Shown here: piece by piece, positions 25,221 to 36,007 of the stretch
Numbering within the stretch: position 1 is the stretch's first letter
Layout: the number at the start of each line of letters is the position of its first letter
From: DASPPM01 sp052143835
GTDB lineage: Bacteria > Pseudomonadota > Alphaproteobacteria > JACZXZ01
Length of the DNA stretch: 64,000 nucleotides
Direction: 5' to 3'
Assembly: GCA_052143835.1 (NCBI GenBank)
Contig: JBKQRV010000191.1
Location: 37,829-101,828, forward strand
The notes under the pieces: generated by a model
Databases searched by the model: none
Seen by the model: the letters and a program-made list of their open reading frames with translations, nothing else
Told to the model about the DNA's origin: nothing
Position numbers and translations under genes: made by a program

Positions 25221-25249
25221 AGAATTCTGGTTCAGATGGAGGTGCTGAG

Positions 25250-26188
25250 GTGGCACGCAAGCTCATGATCGGCGCTGCGCAACTGGGGCCCATCCAGCGC
25301 AACGACAGCCGCCAGGTCGTGGTGCGGCGCCTCATCGAGCTCTTGCACAAGGCGCATGCGCGCGGCTGCGAGCTCGTCGTCTATCCCGAGATGGCGCTCA
25401 CCACTTTCTTCCCGCGCTGGTACATGACGGACCAGGCCGAGGTCGACGCCTTCTTCGAGCGCGAGATGCCCAATGCGGCGACCCGGCCGCTCTTCGAGGA
25501 GGCGCGGCACCTCGGTATCGGCTTCTATCTCGGCTATGCCGAGCTCGCCGAGGAGACGGGCCGGATTCGGCGCTTCAATACCTCGATCCTCGTCGGCCGC
25601 GACGGGAGCCTGATCGGCAAGTACCGCAAGATCCACCTGCCCGGCCACGCGGAGCACGAGCCCGAGCGCCCCTTCCAGCATCTCGAGAAGCGCTATTACG
25701 AGGTCGGCGACCTCGGCTGGCCGGTGTGGCGCGCCTTCGGCGGCATCGTCGGCATGTGCATCTGCAACGACCGGCGCTGGCCCGAGACCTATCGCGTCAT
25801 GGGCCTCCAAGGGGTCGAGCTCGTCATGCTCGGCTTCAATACGCCGGAGATCAACGCCGCCATCCCCGAGCCCTCCCATCACCGCCTCCTCCACCACTAC
25901 CTCTCCATCCAGTCGGGCGCCTACCAGAACGGCACCTGGGTGGTGGCGGTGGCCAAGGCGGGAATCGAGGAGGGCTGCATGCTGATGGGGGGTACTGCGG
26001 TCGTGGCCCCCACGGGCGAGCTCCTCGCCTCGGCGAGCACGCTCGAGGACGAGCTCATCGCCTACGAGATCGACTTCGATGCCACGAAGCCCATCAAGGA
26101 AACGGTGTTCAATTTCGCCAAGCACCGCCGGCCGGAGCATTACAAGCTCATCGTCGAGCGCACCGGCGCCCTGCCCCCGCCCGAGTGA
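25250..26188 (+). CDS. N-carbamoyl-D-amino-acid hydrolase (D-carbamoylase)
   Basis: 312 aa nitrilase-superfamily amidase that converts N-carbamoyl-D-amino acids to D-amino acids, CO2 and ammonia. The start is GTG with GGAGG 7 nt before it. The catalytic triad falls at the positions known for the Agrobacterium enzyme: Glu47 (YPEMAL), Lys127 (KYRKIHLPGH) and Cys172 (MCICNDRRWPE). The length also matches. It completes the two-step D-hydantoin route with the preceding hydantoinase. Confidence 0.93.
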   Translation: MARKLMIGAAQLGPIQRNDSRQVVVRRLIELLHKAHARGCELVVYPEMALTTFFPRWYMTDQAEVDAFFEREMPNAATRPLFEEARHLGIGFYLGYAELAEETGRIRRFNTSILVGRDGSLIGKYRKIHLPGHAEHEPERPFQHLEKRYYEVGDLGWPVWRAFGGIVGMCICNDRRWPETYRVMGLQGVELVMLGFNTPEINAAIPEPSHHRLLHHYLSIQSGAYQNGTWVVAVAKAGIEEGCMLMGGTAVVAPTGELLASASTLEDELIAYEIDFDATKPIKETVFNFAKHRRPEHYKLIVERTGALPPPE

Positions 26189-26194
26189 GGTGCC

Positions 26195-26836
26195 ATGGAT
26201 TTCGACATCGCAGCACTGCCGAGCCAAGACGCCTATATGCTGCTCATCGGCGTCATCGTGCCGCGTCCGATCGCGTTTGTGACCACCGTCGATAGCGAAG
26301 GCCGCGTCAACGCGGCACCCTTCAGCTTCTTCAACATGCTCGGTCACGACCCTCCCGTAGTCGCACTCGGCATCGAGCCTTGGCCGGACGGCACGGCCAA
26401 GGACACCGCGCGCAACATCAACGAAACGCGGGAGTTCGTGGTCAATATGGTCGACGAGGCCATCGCCGAGCAGATGGTCCAGTGCGCGACCGACTTCCCG
26501 CATGGCATGGAGGAGCTGGCGATCGTCGGGCTCAACCATCTGCCGTCGAAGACGGTGAAGCCGCCGCACATCGCGGAGTCGCCGATTAATCTCGAGTGCA
26601 AGCGGCTGGTGACGCTCGAGCTCGGCAAACGCGAGAACATCATACTCGGCGAGGTGCTGCACCTCCACATCCGGGACGACCTCGTCGACGCCGAGCGCCG
26701 CCGCGTGCGGCTCGAGCGCCTGCGCCTCGTCGGCCGCCTCGCGGGCCACGGCTATTGCCGCATCCGCGACCAGTTCGACATCAGGCGCGAGAGCTACGCG
26801 AGCTGGCTCAAGCGCCAGCCCGCGACCACGGCATGA
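26195..26836 (+). CDS. Flavin reductase-like FMN-binding protein
   Basis: 213 aa of the flavin-reductase-like domain family (PF01613). IVPRPIAFVTTVDSEGRVNAAPFSFFNMLGHDPP is the FMN-binding segment; later parts include DTARNINETREFVVNMVDE and GEVLHLHIRDD. The start lies 6 nt after the carbamoylase stop and the gene sits inside the hydantoin operon. Its job there is not obvious; it could supply reduced flavin to an oxygenase encoded elsewhere, or act on a substrate side chain. Confidence 0.88.
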   Translation: MDFDIAALPSQDAYMLLIGVIVPRPIAFVTTVDSEGRVNAAPFSFFNMLGHDPPVVALGIEPWPDGTAKDTARNINETREFVVNMVDEAIAEQMVQCATDFPHGMEELAIVGLNHLPSKTVKPPHIAESPINLECKRLVTLELGKRENIILGEVLHLHIRDDLVDAERRRVRLERLRLVGRLAGHGYCRIRDQFDIRRESYASWLKRQPATTA

Positions 26837-26871
26837 GCGCCGCCGACACCTCGCGAGGGAGGAGTGCCGCC

Positions 26872-27540
26872 ATGGCCGCGCGCATTCTGGTGATCAATCC
26901 GAACAGCACCGAGGCCGTCACCCGCGGCATCGACGAGGCCCTCGAGCCCCTGCGCTTCCCGGGCGGTCCGCGCCTCGACTGCACCACGCTCGCCGAGGGG
27001 CCGCCCGGAGTCGAGAGCCAGCGCGACGTCGAGGCGGTGACGCTGCCGCTCTGCCGCCTCATCGAGCGCGAGGACAACCGCTCCCACGCCTTCGTCATCG
27101 CCTGCTTCTCCGACCCCGGGCTTTACGCGGCGCGCGAGGCGACCCGGCACCCGGTCTTCGGCATTGCGGCCGCCGGCATCGCGACCGCGCTCAACTTGGG
27201 CGACCGCATCGGCGTGATCGCCATCCTCAAGGCCTCGCTCGCGCGGCACGCGCGCGCCTTCCGCGCCATGGGTTTGGCCGGGCGCATCGCGGGCGAGCGG
27301 GCGATCGGTCTCGGCGTGGTCGAGCTCGCGGAGGAGAAGCGGACGCTCGCGCGCATGCGCGAGGTGGGTGCCGCGCTGCGCGACGAGGACGGCGCCGACG
27401 TGCTGGTCATGGGCTGCGCCGGCATGGCCAAGTACCGCGCGGCCCTCGAGGAGACGCTCGGGCTTCCCGTCGTCGATCCCACCCAGGCCGCGGCCGGCAT
27501 GGCGATCGCCGCCGTTCAGCTGGGCTATCGCACGAACTGA
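26872..27540 (+). CDS. Hydantoin racemase (Asp/Glu/hydantoin racemase family)
   Basis: 222 aa from the ATG at 26872, chosen for GGGAGGAG eight bases upstream; an ATG at 26833 overlaps the preceding stop and is the alternative. Begins ARILVINPNST, the family hallmark. Two catalytic cysteines are present: Cys78 (IACFSDPGL) and Cys182 (VMGCAGM). Racemising 5-monosubstituted hydantoins lets the D-specific hydantoinase and carbamoylase use both enantiomers. Confidence 0.9.
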   Translation: MAARILVINPNSTEAVTRGIDEALEPLRFPGGPRLDCTTLAEGPPGVESQRDVEAVTLPLCRLIEREDNRSHAFVIACFSDPGLYAAREATRHPVFGIAAAGIATALNLGDRIGVIAILKASLARHARAFRAMGLAGRIAGERAIGLGVVELAEEKRTLARMREVGAALRDEDGADVLVMGCAGMAKYRAALEETLGLPVVDPTQAAAGMAIAAVQLGYRTN

Positions 27541-27543
27541 GCG

Positions 27544-27648
27544 CCCCCTCACCCTGCCGTTAACGCGGGAGAGGCAAGAGAAGAAATCCCTCACCCGCGT
27601 GCGGGAGAGGGAAGGGGCCCATCGCGCAAGCGATGGGAAGGGTGAGGG
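27544..27648. repeat. Family C intergenic inverted repeat (possible terminator)
   Basis: Begins CCCCCTCACCC and ends GGGTGAGGG, with internal pairs such as CGCGGGAGAGG and GGCCCATCGC-GCAA-GCGATGGG. It follows the hydantoin racemase stop directly. Related elements occur at 38129-38256 and 57860-57959, also at gene ends. Confidence 0.6.
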
Positions 27649-27699
27649 ACAGCGGCGTCCTCGGCCGCACGCCTCGCCGCGCGCCGATCCGGCAAATTC

Positions 27700-27740
27700 G
27701 TAAAGCGTAGCTTTACAAGCGACGCACTTCGTGCTAACGA
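27700..27740 (+). promoter_or_regulatory. higBA promoter with HigA-type operator
   Basis: Perfect inverted repeat GTAAAGC-GTA-GCTTTAC at 27700-27716. Its right arm contains a -35-like TTTACA (27712-27717). A weak -10, TAACGA (27735-27740), follows after 17 nt and ends only 6 nt before the higB ATG, so the transcript may be nearly leaderless. Autorepression by HigA or HigBA is the expected logic. Confidence 0.55.
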
Positions 27741-27746
27741 TCGCTC

Positions 27747-28037
27747 ATGAAGATCCGGCACGTCGCTCACAAGGGGCTCCGGCGCTTCATCGAGCGCGAC
27801 GACGTCTCCGGCCTGCCGGCGGTCTTCGTCGACAAGATACGCAAGATCGTCTCCTTCCTTCAGGACATGGAAGGAGTCGAGGAGCTTCGGCTGATTCCCG
27901 GCTGGCGGGTCCATCGGCTGGCCGGCGATCGGAAGGGTACCTGGAGTCTGACCGTCGGCCGGAATTGGCGGATCACCTTTCACATCGACCCGGCCGAGAA
28001 CGAAATCGTCGATCTCGACTACGAGGATTACCATTAG
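27747..28037 (+). CDS. higB: HigB-type toxin (RelE/ParE superfamily)
   Basis: 96 aa. It ends TWSLTVGRNWRITFHIDPAENEIVDLDYEDYH, the conserved C-terminus of HigB/plasmid-maintenance killer proteins, which are ribosome-dependent mRNA nucleases. The N-terminal MKIRHVAHKGLRRFIE also fits. Toxin-first order with the antitoxin 11 nt downstream is typical for higBA. Confidence 0.9.
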   Translation: MKIRHVAHKGLRRFIERDDVSGLPAVFVDKIRKIVSFLQDMEGVEELRLIPGWRVHRLAGDRKGTWSLTVGRNWRITFHIDPAENEIVDLDYEDYH

Positions 28038-28048
28038 GAGACCGCGAG

Positions 28049-28381
28049 ATGTTTCGCATGGCACGGCCGGCCCATCCGGGAGAGTTCATCCGCACGGAAG
28101 TCATCGAGCCGCTCGCGCTCTCCGTCACCGCCGCGGCGAAACTGCTGGGTGTCACGAGGCCGGCGCTTTCCGCCCTCCTCAATGGCCGCGCGGCCTTGTC
28201 CCCTGAGATGGCACTCCGCATCGAGAAGGCGTTCGGGCCGAAGATGGACACGCTTCTGCGCATGCAGACGAGCTACGAGATCGCCAGACTCCGCGAACGA
28301 GAGAGAAGCATCAAGGTGAAGCGCTACGTGGCCGCTCCCCGTCCCAACCCGCGATCCGCCTCACGGCTTGAGCCCGTGTAA
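28049..28381 (+). CDS. higA: HigA-type antitoxin (Xre family)
   Basis: 110 aa from the ATG at 28049, with TAGGAG upstream. Residues about 8-65 (PAHPGEFIRTEVIEPLALSVTAAAKLLGV, SALLNGRAALSPEMALRIEKAFG) form the HigA helix-turn-helix. The C-terminal 40 residues are basic and longer than usual. It neutralises HigB and probably binds the inverted repeat at 27700-27716. Confidence 0.9.
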   Translation: MFRMARPAHPGEFIRTEVIEPLALSVTAAAKLLGVTRPALSALLNGRAALSPEMALRIEKAFGPKMDTLLRMQTSYEIARLRERERSIKVKRYVAAPRPNPRSASRLEPV

Positions 28382-28516
28382 TAGGGCGGGAGGGACGGCC
28401 GCGCTCAAGGATTTAAATCGCAGTCGCCGCCGACGCGCCCTCCGGGTGAATTGTTTGATTTGTTACAAAGCGTTGATGATCGCCTACCAGAGCAATTCGT
28501 TCGATCGGGAGGCAAT

Positions 28517-28818
28517 GTGAGTGAGATTCTGCGAGACGTGCATGAGGCGGCCAGCGATCTCTCCAAGTCCGGCATGTTCCAGAGACGGCGATGCGGGAAT
28601 TCGACGCGCTGTGCCTGCCCGCGGTCAATGCCTACGGCGCCAAGGACGTAAGGCGCATTCGCCGCGAGGAGCGCGTGAGCCAGACCGTTTTCGCCCACTA
28701 TCTCAACGTGGGCAAGACGACCGTGCAGCCATGCGAGCAGGGGCAGAAGCAGCCCAGCGGGCCCTCCCTCAAGCTGCTCGACTTGATCGATCGGAAGGGG
28801 CTCGGCGTGCTGAGGTAG
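28517..28818 (+). pseudogene. Frameshifted Xre-family antitoxin (COG2944-like)
   Basis: A GTG at 28517 with GGGAGG upstream opens SEILRDVHEAASDLSKSGMF. After a shift near 28580-28590 (one base apparently missing) the family continues in another frame as MREFDALCLPAVNAYGAKDVRRIRREERVSQTVFAHYLNVGKTTVQ to PSGPSLKLLDLIDRKG. The usual VQKWEQG recognition motif reads VQPCEQG. The ATG at 28591 could still give a 75-aa product. No toxin partner is intact; the preceding LLQSVDDRLPEQF could be a decayed toxin tail (weak). Confidence 0.65.
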
Positions 28819-28846
28819 GTCTGGTCAGGCTTGTCGCCGGCTCGCG

Positions 28847-29287
28847 CTACTTCGGCATCACCCATTTCATCACGTGGGTTCCGGCGAGGCAGGTCTCGCC
28901 CGCCTGGTTCAGGACCTCGATCTTGGCGCGAGTGCGTCCGGCTTCCTTGTCGACCGCCTCGATCGTATAGCGGGCGGTCAAGGTATCGTGGATGAAGACC
29001 GGCTTGACGAAGCGGATCCTGTCGTAGCCGAGCGAGACGGGTACCGCGACGCTGCCCCGCTCGATCGAGCGGCGCGACATCATGGAGGAGGTCGTCGAGC
29101 ACAGGCTCATGACGAGCGCCCCGTGCGCGATGCGCCGGCCGAAGGCGGTCGTCTTGGCGAACTCCTCGTTGACGTGGATGGGATCGAAGTCGCCGCTGAT
29201 GCCGGCGAAGAGCATCAGGTCGCTCTCCGCGATCGTCTTCGAGAACTCGCAATGCTCGCCTAGCTTGAGATGCGGGTCGATCGCCAT
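28847..29287 (-). CDS. MaoC-like acyl dehydratase
   Basis: 146 aa hot-dog fold protein. FAGISGDFDPIHVNEEFA carries the Asp and His of (R)-specific enoyl-CoA hydratases, and GRRIAHGALVMSL follows as usual. Probably hydrates an enoyl-CoA-type intermediate. It ends a leftward run with the shikimate-dehydrogenase-like gene (1-nt gap) and the CoA-transferase, so the three likely act in one degradation route. A paralogue lies at 45012-45452. Confidence 0.88.
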   Translation of the reverse strand: MAIDPHLKLGEHCEFSKTIAESDLMLFAGISGDFDPIHVNEEFAKTTAFGRRIAHGALVMSLCSTTSSMMSRRSIERGSVAVPVSLGYDRIRFVKPVFIHDTLTARYTIEAVDKEAGRTRAKIEVLNQAGETCLAGTHVMKWVMPK

Positions 29288-29288
29288 G

Positions 29289-30107
29289 TCAGCCTCCTCT
29301 GCCGAAAAAGAGCGCCACCTCGTCCGCCTGACCCTCGAGCATGGCGCGGCCGCCGAGGGTGCGGCAGCCGCAGGCCTGCGCGTGGCGCAACAGCGGGGTC
29401 AGCGGCGGCTTCATGATGATGTCGACGACGAGAAGCGTCGGGTCGAGCTTGCCGAGCTCGGCCGGCAGCCCGTCGCCCGGCGCCATGCCGACGGGGGTCG
29501 CATTGACGAGCATGTCGCAGCCCTCGACCGTGGGTGCCGCCGTGCGCACTATAGCGCGCGGGTAAGCGGCGGCGACACGCGCCGCGAGGTCGTTCGCCTT
29601 ACCCTCGTCCACGTCGAAGAGCGTCAAGCTCGCGACGGCGGCCTCCGCAAGCGCAAAGGCGACGGCGCTGCCCGCACCGCCCGCTCCCAATTGCATGACG
29701 CGCTTGTCCGCAACCTCGAGGCCCTCCCCGCGCAAGCCGCGGATCAAGCCGCGGCCGTCGAACATGTCGCCCGACCAGCTCCCGTCCGGCTCGCGGCGCA
29801 TGGCGTTGATCGCACCCACCCGGGCACCCGTCGGCAAGAGCCGATCCACATGAGGGAGGATGCGCACCTTGTAAGGCACGGTGATGATGAGGCCGTCGAG
29901 GTTGGCGAGTGACTTGAGCCCGCGCACGGAGGCATCGAAGCGCTCGGGCAGCACGTGGAGAGGCACCAGAATCGCGTTCCGGCCCGCGGCGCGGAAGCGG
30001 CCCGTCATCACCTCGGGCGAGCGCACCTGCTCGATGGGATCGCCGATGATGCCGTAAAGGCGCGTGGCGCCATTGACGAGATCGCGGGACTCATCTCGCG
30101 CGGTCAT
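29289..30107 (-). CDS. Shikimate dehydrogenase-like protein
   Basis: 272 aa NAD(P)-dependent dehydrogenase of the AroE/YdiB/SdhL superfamily. Catalytic Lys80 (TVPYK), Asn101 (AINA) and Asp117 (GDMFDGRG) are kept, and the Rossmann motif is GAGGAGS. The shikimate-binding SxSPxxHN motif, however, reads VRSPEVMTG, so the first Ser and the His-Asn pair are lost. The substrate is therefore probably not shikimate. It overlaps the CoA-transferase gene by 4 nt, which ties it to a catabolic pathway. Confidence 0.85.
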   Translation of the reverse strand: MTARDESRDLVNGATRLYGIIGDPIEQVRSPEVMTGRFRAAGRNAILVPLHVLPERFDASVRGLKSLANLDGLIITVPYKVRILPHVDRLLPTGARVGAINAMRREPDGSWSGDMFDGRGLIRGLRGEGLEVADKRVMQLGAGGAGSAVAFALAEAAVASLTLFDVDEGKANDLAARVAAAYPRAIVRTAAPTVEGCDMLVNATPVGMAPGDGLPAELGKLDPTLLVVDIIMKPPLTPLLRHAQACGCRTLGGRAMLEGQADEVALFFGRGG

Positions 30108-31720
30108 TGGGCGGCCTCAGCACTCGGGTCGATGAGTGCCAGGCGCGGCGAGGCTCTCCGCCCCGGCTTTTCCGCCAAGTCCCGGAGAAGGCCCATCTTG
30201 TCGGGGAGGAAGAGCCGGCCGTCCATGGTCTTGAGCTCGCGCGCGAGCTTGGGACGGAAGGCCATCTGCGCCAGCACGTGCGTCTCGAGATCGACCCCCG
30301 GGGCCACCTCGATGAGCTCGATCCCGCCTTCGCTCAGGCGGAAGACGGCGCGCTCGGTGACGTAGAGGACGCGCTGCCCGCGCGCCTGCCCGTAGCTCCC
30401 GCTATAGGTGATCTCCTCGACCGCGGGCACGAACTTGCGCTTGCCCCCGTCGCGCGCGATGCGCGTCACCCCGCCGGGCCAGGCGATCTCGCTCCTGCCT
30501 GCGTTGAAGGTGCCGCTGAAGACCACGCATTTCGCATTCTGGCTGATGTTGATGAAGCCGCCGGGACCGATGATGCGGCCGCCGAAGCGGCTCACGTTCA
30601 CGTTGCCTTGCGCGTCCACCTCCGCGAAGGAGAGGAAGGCAAGGTCGAGCCCGCCGCCGTCGTAGAAGTCGAACTGGTAGGGCTGGTCGATCATGGCGGC
30701 GAAGTTGCGCGAGGCCCCCGCCTCGTTGCCCGAGGCCGGCGCGCCGCCGATGAGCCCCTGCTCGTTGGTGAGGCAGACCTCGTCGAGCACGTCCTCCTCG
30801 GCGGCCAGGTTCGCGATCCCCGTCGAGATGCCGGAGCCGAGGTTGCAGATGGCACCGGCGAAGAGCTCGCATGCCGCGCGCCGCGCGATCACCTTGCGCG
30901 CGTCGAACGGCAGCACCGGGATGTCCGCGAGCGGGACCTTGAGCTCGCCGGCATAGGCGGGGCTATAGGCGGTGCGGTAGGTCTGGCGCTGCTCGGGCTC
31001 GACCACCACGAGATCGACGAGGATGCCCGGGACCTTGACGTGCTTCGCGGGAAGGGTGCCGCGCTTGGCGAGACGCTTCACCTGCACGATGACGACTCCG
31101 CCGCAGCGCCGCGTGGCTTGCGCCTCGGACAGCATCTCGCCGAAGATCGCCTCCTCCTCCATGGTGATGTTGCCGTCCTCGTCCGCCGTGGTGCCGCGCA
31201 GGAGACAGACGTCGATGTGGAAAGGCTTGTAGAAGAGGTACTCCTTGCCGCGGAAGTGGACGAGCTCGACGAGGTCCTCGGTCGCACTCTTGCTCTGGCG
31301 CCCGCCGCCGTGGCGCGGATCGACGAAAGTGTGAAGGCCCGTCTCGGTCAAGAGCCCCGGTCGTCCCGCGGCCATCTCGCGGGTGAGGAGCGAGAGCGAC
31401 CCCTGCGGCAAAGTATAGCCCTCGATCTTGTCGGCGAGCGAGAGCTCGGAGAGCTTGGGCGAGTTCACGAAGGTACCGCCCACGTCGCGCTTGAGCAGGC
31501 CCTCGTGCGCCAAATGGCCGACGCCCAAGCTGGCATCGTCGCCGAGCCCGACCGGATGGACGACGGTGAGCCCACGCGGCTCGCCCGTCGAGAGGAAACG
31601 GCGCTCGACCGCCGCCATCACCGCCTCGGGCACCGCGTGCCCGCCGCCCGAGCCGCCCACGAGCAGGGTGTCGCCCGAGCGGATGATCTTGACCGCCTCG
31701 TCAGCCGTAACGCGTCTCAC
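30104..31720 (-). CDS. Acyl-CoA:carboxylate CoA-transferase (family I)
   Basis: 538 aa, alpha and beta parts fused as in YdiF / propionate CoA-transferase. The N-terminal half has DTLLVGGSGGGHAVPEAV; the C-terminal half has DEVCLTNEQGLIGGAPASG, where the Glu of NEQG is the expected catalytic residue. It moves CoA between acyl-CoA and a free acid, so it would activate or release a substrate of the pathway. First gene of the leftward transferase / dehydrogenase / MaoC operon. Confidence 0.9.
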   Translation of the reverse strand: MRRVTADEAVKIIRSGDTLLVGGSGGGHAVPEAVMAAVERRFLSTGEPRGLTVVHPVGLGDDASLGVGHLAHEGLLKRDVGGTFVNSPKLSELSLADKIEGYTLPQGSLSLLTREMAAGRPGLLTETGLHTFVDPRHGGGRQSKSATEDLVELVHFRGKEYLFYKPFHIDVCLLRGTTADEDGNITMEEEAIFGEMLSEAQATRRCGGVVIVQVKRLAKRGTLPAKHVKVPGILVDLVVVEPEQRQTYRTAYSPAYAGELKVPLADIPVLPFDARKVIARRAACELFAGAICNLGSGISTGIANLAAEEDVLDEVCLTNEQGLIGGAPASGNEAGASRNFAAMIDQPYQFDFYDGGGLDLAFLSFAEVDAQGNVNVSRFGGRIIGPGGFINISQNAKCVVFSGTFNAGRSEIAWPGGVTRIARDGGKRKFVPAVEEITYSGSYGQARGQRVLYVTERAVFRLSEGGIELIEVAPGVDLETHVLAQMAFRPKLARELKTMDGRLFLPDKMGLLRDLAEKPGRRASPRLALIDPSAEAAQ

Positions 31721-31781
31721 GTTGACCTCCGTGTCTACTACCCTCTATCGCAGATGGATGATTCGCGTAGCCGTCTCCAAC

Positions 31782-31879
31782 CGTCATGGCCGTGCTTGTC
31801 ACGGCCATCCACGTCTTTCTGCGACCGCCAACAGACGTGGATGGCCGGGACTCGGCCTGCGGCCGGCCCGGCCATGACG
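31782..31879. repeat. Family B palindromic element, copy 1
   Basis: 98 bp with terminal inverted repeats CGTCATGGCCG / CGGCCATGACG and an inner pair ATCCACGTCTT / AGACGTGGAT. The reverse complement of 46521-46619 matches it along most of its length, so the family occurs in both orientations. It fills most of the 201-bp gap between the CoA-transferase start and the ABC ATPase stop. Confidence 0.8.
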
Positions 31880-31921
31880 ACGAGTGTCGGTGTATCAGGC
31901 ATTTGCGATTCCGTGTCTCAT

Positions 31922-34038
<2,117 letters not shown>

Positions 34039-34042
<4 letters not shown>

Positions 34043-34917
34043 CGCCGGCGCGCCTTGGGGTCGAGCCAATCGCGGATGCCGTCGCCGAGGAAATTGAAGC
34101 CGAGCACGATGGTGAGGATGGCAAGCCCGGGGAAGGCCGCGACCCACCATTGCTCGACGAGCTCGCGCCCCTCGGCCACCATCGAGCCCCACTCGGGCGT
34201 CGGCGGCACCACGCCGAGCCCGAGGAAGGAGAGGCCGGCGAAGGTGATGATCGCGTTGCCGACGTCGAGCGTGACCAGCACGACCAGCGGGCCGATCGCA
34301 TTCGGGATGATGTGGCGGAGGAGGATGCGCGCAGGGGTGAGACCCACCACGGTTGCCGCTTCGACATACTCGTGCGAGCGCTGTACCAGCACGAGACTCC
34401 TCGCCAGCCGCGCGAACTTCGGCCACCACACGACGAGCATGGCGATGATGGTATTGGTGGTGCCGATGCCGAGCGCAGCCGCGATCGCGAGGGCCAGGAT
34501 GATGGGCGGGAAGCAGAGCACGAGGTCGGTCGCCCGCATGATGAGCTCCTCGACCGCACCCCGCGCATAGGCGGCGATCCCGCCCAAGAGCGTGCCGAAA
34601 ACGGCACCCGCGATGACGACGATGAAGCCGGTCGAGAGCGAGATGCGCGCGCCGTAGAGCAGGCGCGTGAGATCGTCGCGCCCGAGCGCGTCGGTGCCGA
34701 GCCAGTGAGCGGCCTCGGGCGGCTGGAGCCGCTTGGTCACCTCGACCGTATCGGGCAGATAGGGCGCGATCAGGGGTGCAAAAAGCGCCACCAGGATCCA
34801 GGCGAGGATGATCGCGGCCCCCAGGCTCGCGAGCCCGTAGCGCCGCAGCCAGCGCCGTCTGCGCGAGGCGGGCAACGCCACCGTCGCCAAGGCCGTATCG
34901 GCGGTTGTCGCCGTCAT
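34039..34917 (-). CDS. Peptide-type ABC transporter permease (DppC-like)
   Basis: 292 aa with six membrane segments. AHWLGTDALGRDDLTRLLYGAR and GLSFLGLGVVPPTPEWGSM are the family markers, and the EAA loop is YVEAATVVGLTPARILLRHI. ATGA overlaps join it to the genes on both sides. Confidence 0.92.
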
Positions 34918-35924
34918 CGCACCACCCGCGGGTCCATGAGCGCGTAACTGATGTCGATCAGGAGGTTGATGACGAGGTAGGCGACCGCGACGATGAGCGT
35001 AATGCCCATGATGGCCGGGAAGTCGAGGGCGGCGGCGCTGGTGAAGGTGTAGCGTCCGAGGCCGGGCCAGGAGAAGACCGTCTCCGTCATCACGGCACCG
35101 GTCAGGAGGTTCGCGTAGGCGAGCCCGCCCAGGGTCACGACCGGGATGAGCGCATTGGGCAGCACGTGGCCGAGAATGACGCGCCACTCGCTCAGGCCCT
35201 TGGCGCGCGCCATGCGGACATAGTCCTGCTGCATGCTCTCGAGCATGCTCGCGCGCGTCGTGCGCGTGAGGAGGCCGAGCGTCGCGGCCGCGAGCACGAG
35301 CGAAGGCAGGATGAGGTGCGCCACGGCATCGCGGAAGGCCGCCCAATCGCCCGCGAGCGCCGTATCGACGAGGTAGAGCCCGGTCACCGTCGGCGGCGGG
35401 AAGGCGATGGGATCGAGCCGCCCGGGACCGGGAGCGATCTGGAGCCCGCCGTAGAAGAGTGCGAGCATGATGAAGGCGAGCCAGAAGGTGGGCGAGGAGA
35501 CGCCAACGAGTGAGACGAGGCGCGCCAAGTGATCGATCCAGCTGTCGCGGCGCACCGCGGCGATGATGCCGAGCGGGATGCCTACGGCGAGTGCCAACAG
35601 AAAGCCGGCGCTCGCAAGCTCGAGCGTCGCAGGTGCAAACTGCTCGATGTCGTCGAGCACGGGCCGCTGCGAGGCGATCGAAATGCCGAGATCGCCGTGG
35701 ACGAGGCCCTTGAGAAAGACGAAATAGCGCTCCCACAGGGGCAGGTCGAGGCCGTACTTGGCGCGCCAAGCGGCGACGAACTCCTTGTTCGAGGCGGCAA
35801 CGTCGCCGAGCTGGGCGAGCACCGGATCGCCGGGGACGGTGTTGGCGATGAGAAAGATGACGAGCGTCGCCAGAAGCGCCATAACGACCGACAGCCCGAG
35901 CCGGGAGACGACGTAGCGCAGCAT
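34914..35924 (-). CDS. Peptide-type ABC transporter permease (DppB-like)
   Basis: 336 aa, starting MLRYVVSRLGLSVVMALLATLVIFLIAN. Contains GDLGISIASQRPV, the EAA loop DYVRMARAKGLSEWRVILGHV and TETVFSWPGLGRY. First gene of the leftward permease-permease-ATPase operon; the palindrome at 36008-36021 lies 83 nt upstream. Confidence 0.92.
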   Translation of the reverse strand: MLRYVVSRLGLSVVMALLATLVIFLIANTVPGDPVLAQLGDVAASNKEFVAAWRAKYGLDLPLWERYFVFLKGLVHGDLGISIASQRPVLDDIEQFAPATLELASAGFLLALAVGIPLGIIAAVRRDSWIDHLARLVSLVGVSSPTFWLAFIMLALFYGGLQIAPGPGRLDPIAFPPPTVTGLYLVDTALAGDWAAFRDAVAHLILPSLVLAAATLGLLTRTTRASMLESMQQDYVRMARAKGLSEWRVILGHVLPNALIPVVTLGGLAYANLLTGAVMTETVFSWPGLGRYTFTSAAALDFPAIMGITLIVAVAYLVINLLIDISYALMDPRVVR

Positions 35925-36007
35925 GGTTCACCCGCTCCCGGAGAGCGCGCAAAAGGGCCGACGGCCAGGCGGCGTGTTCAGCTTTCCCTCCCTGCCACAC
36001 TCTCATT

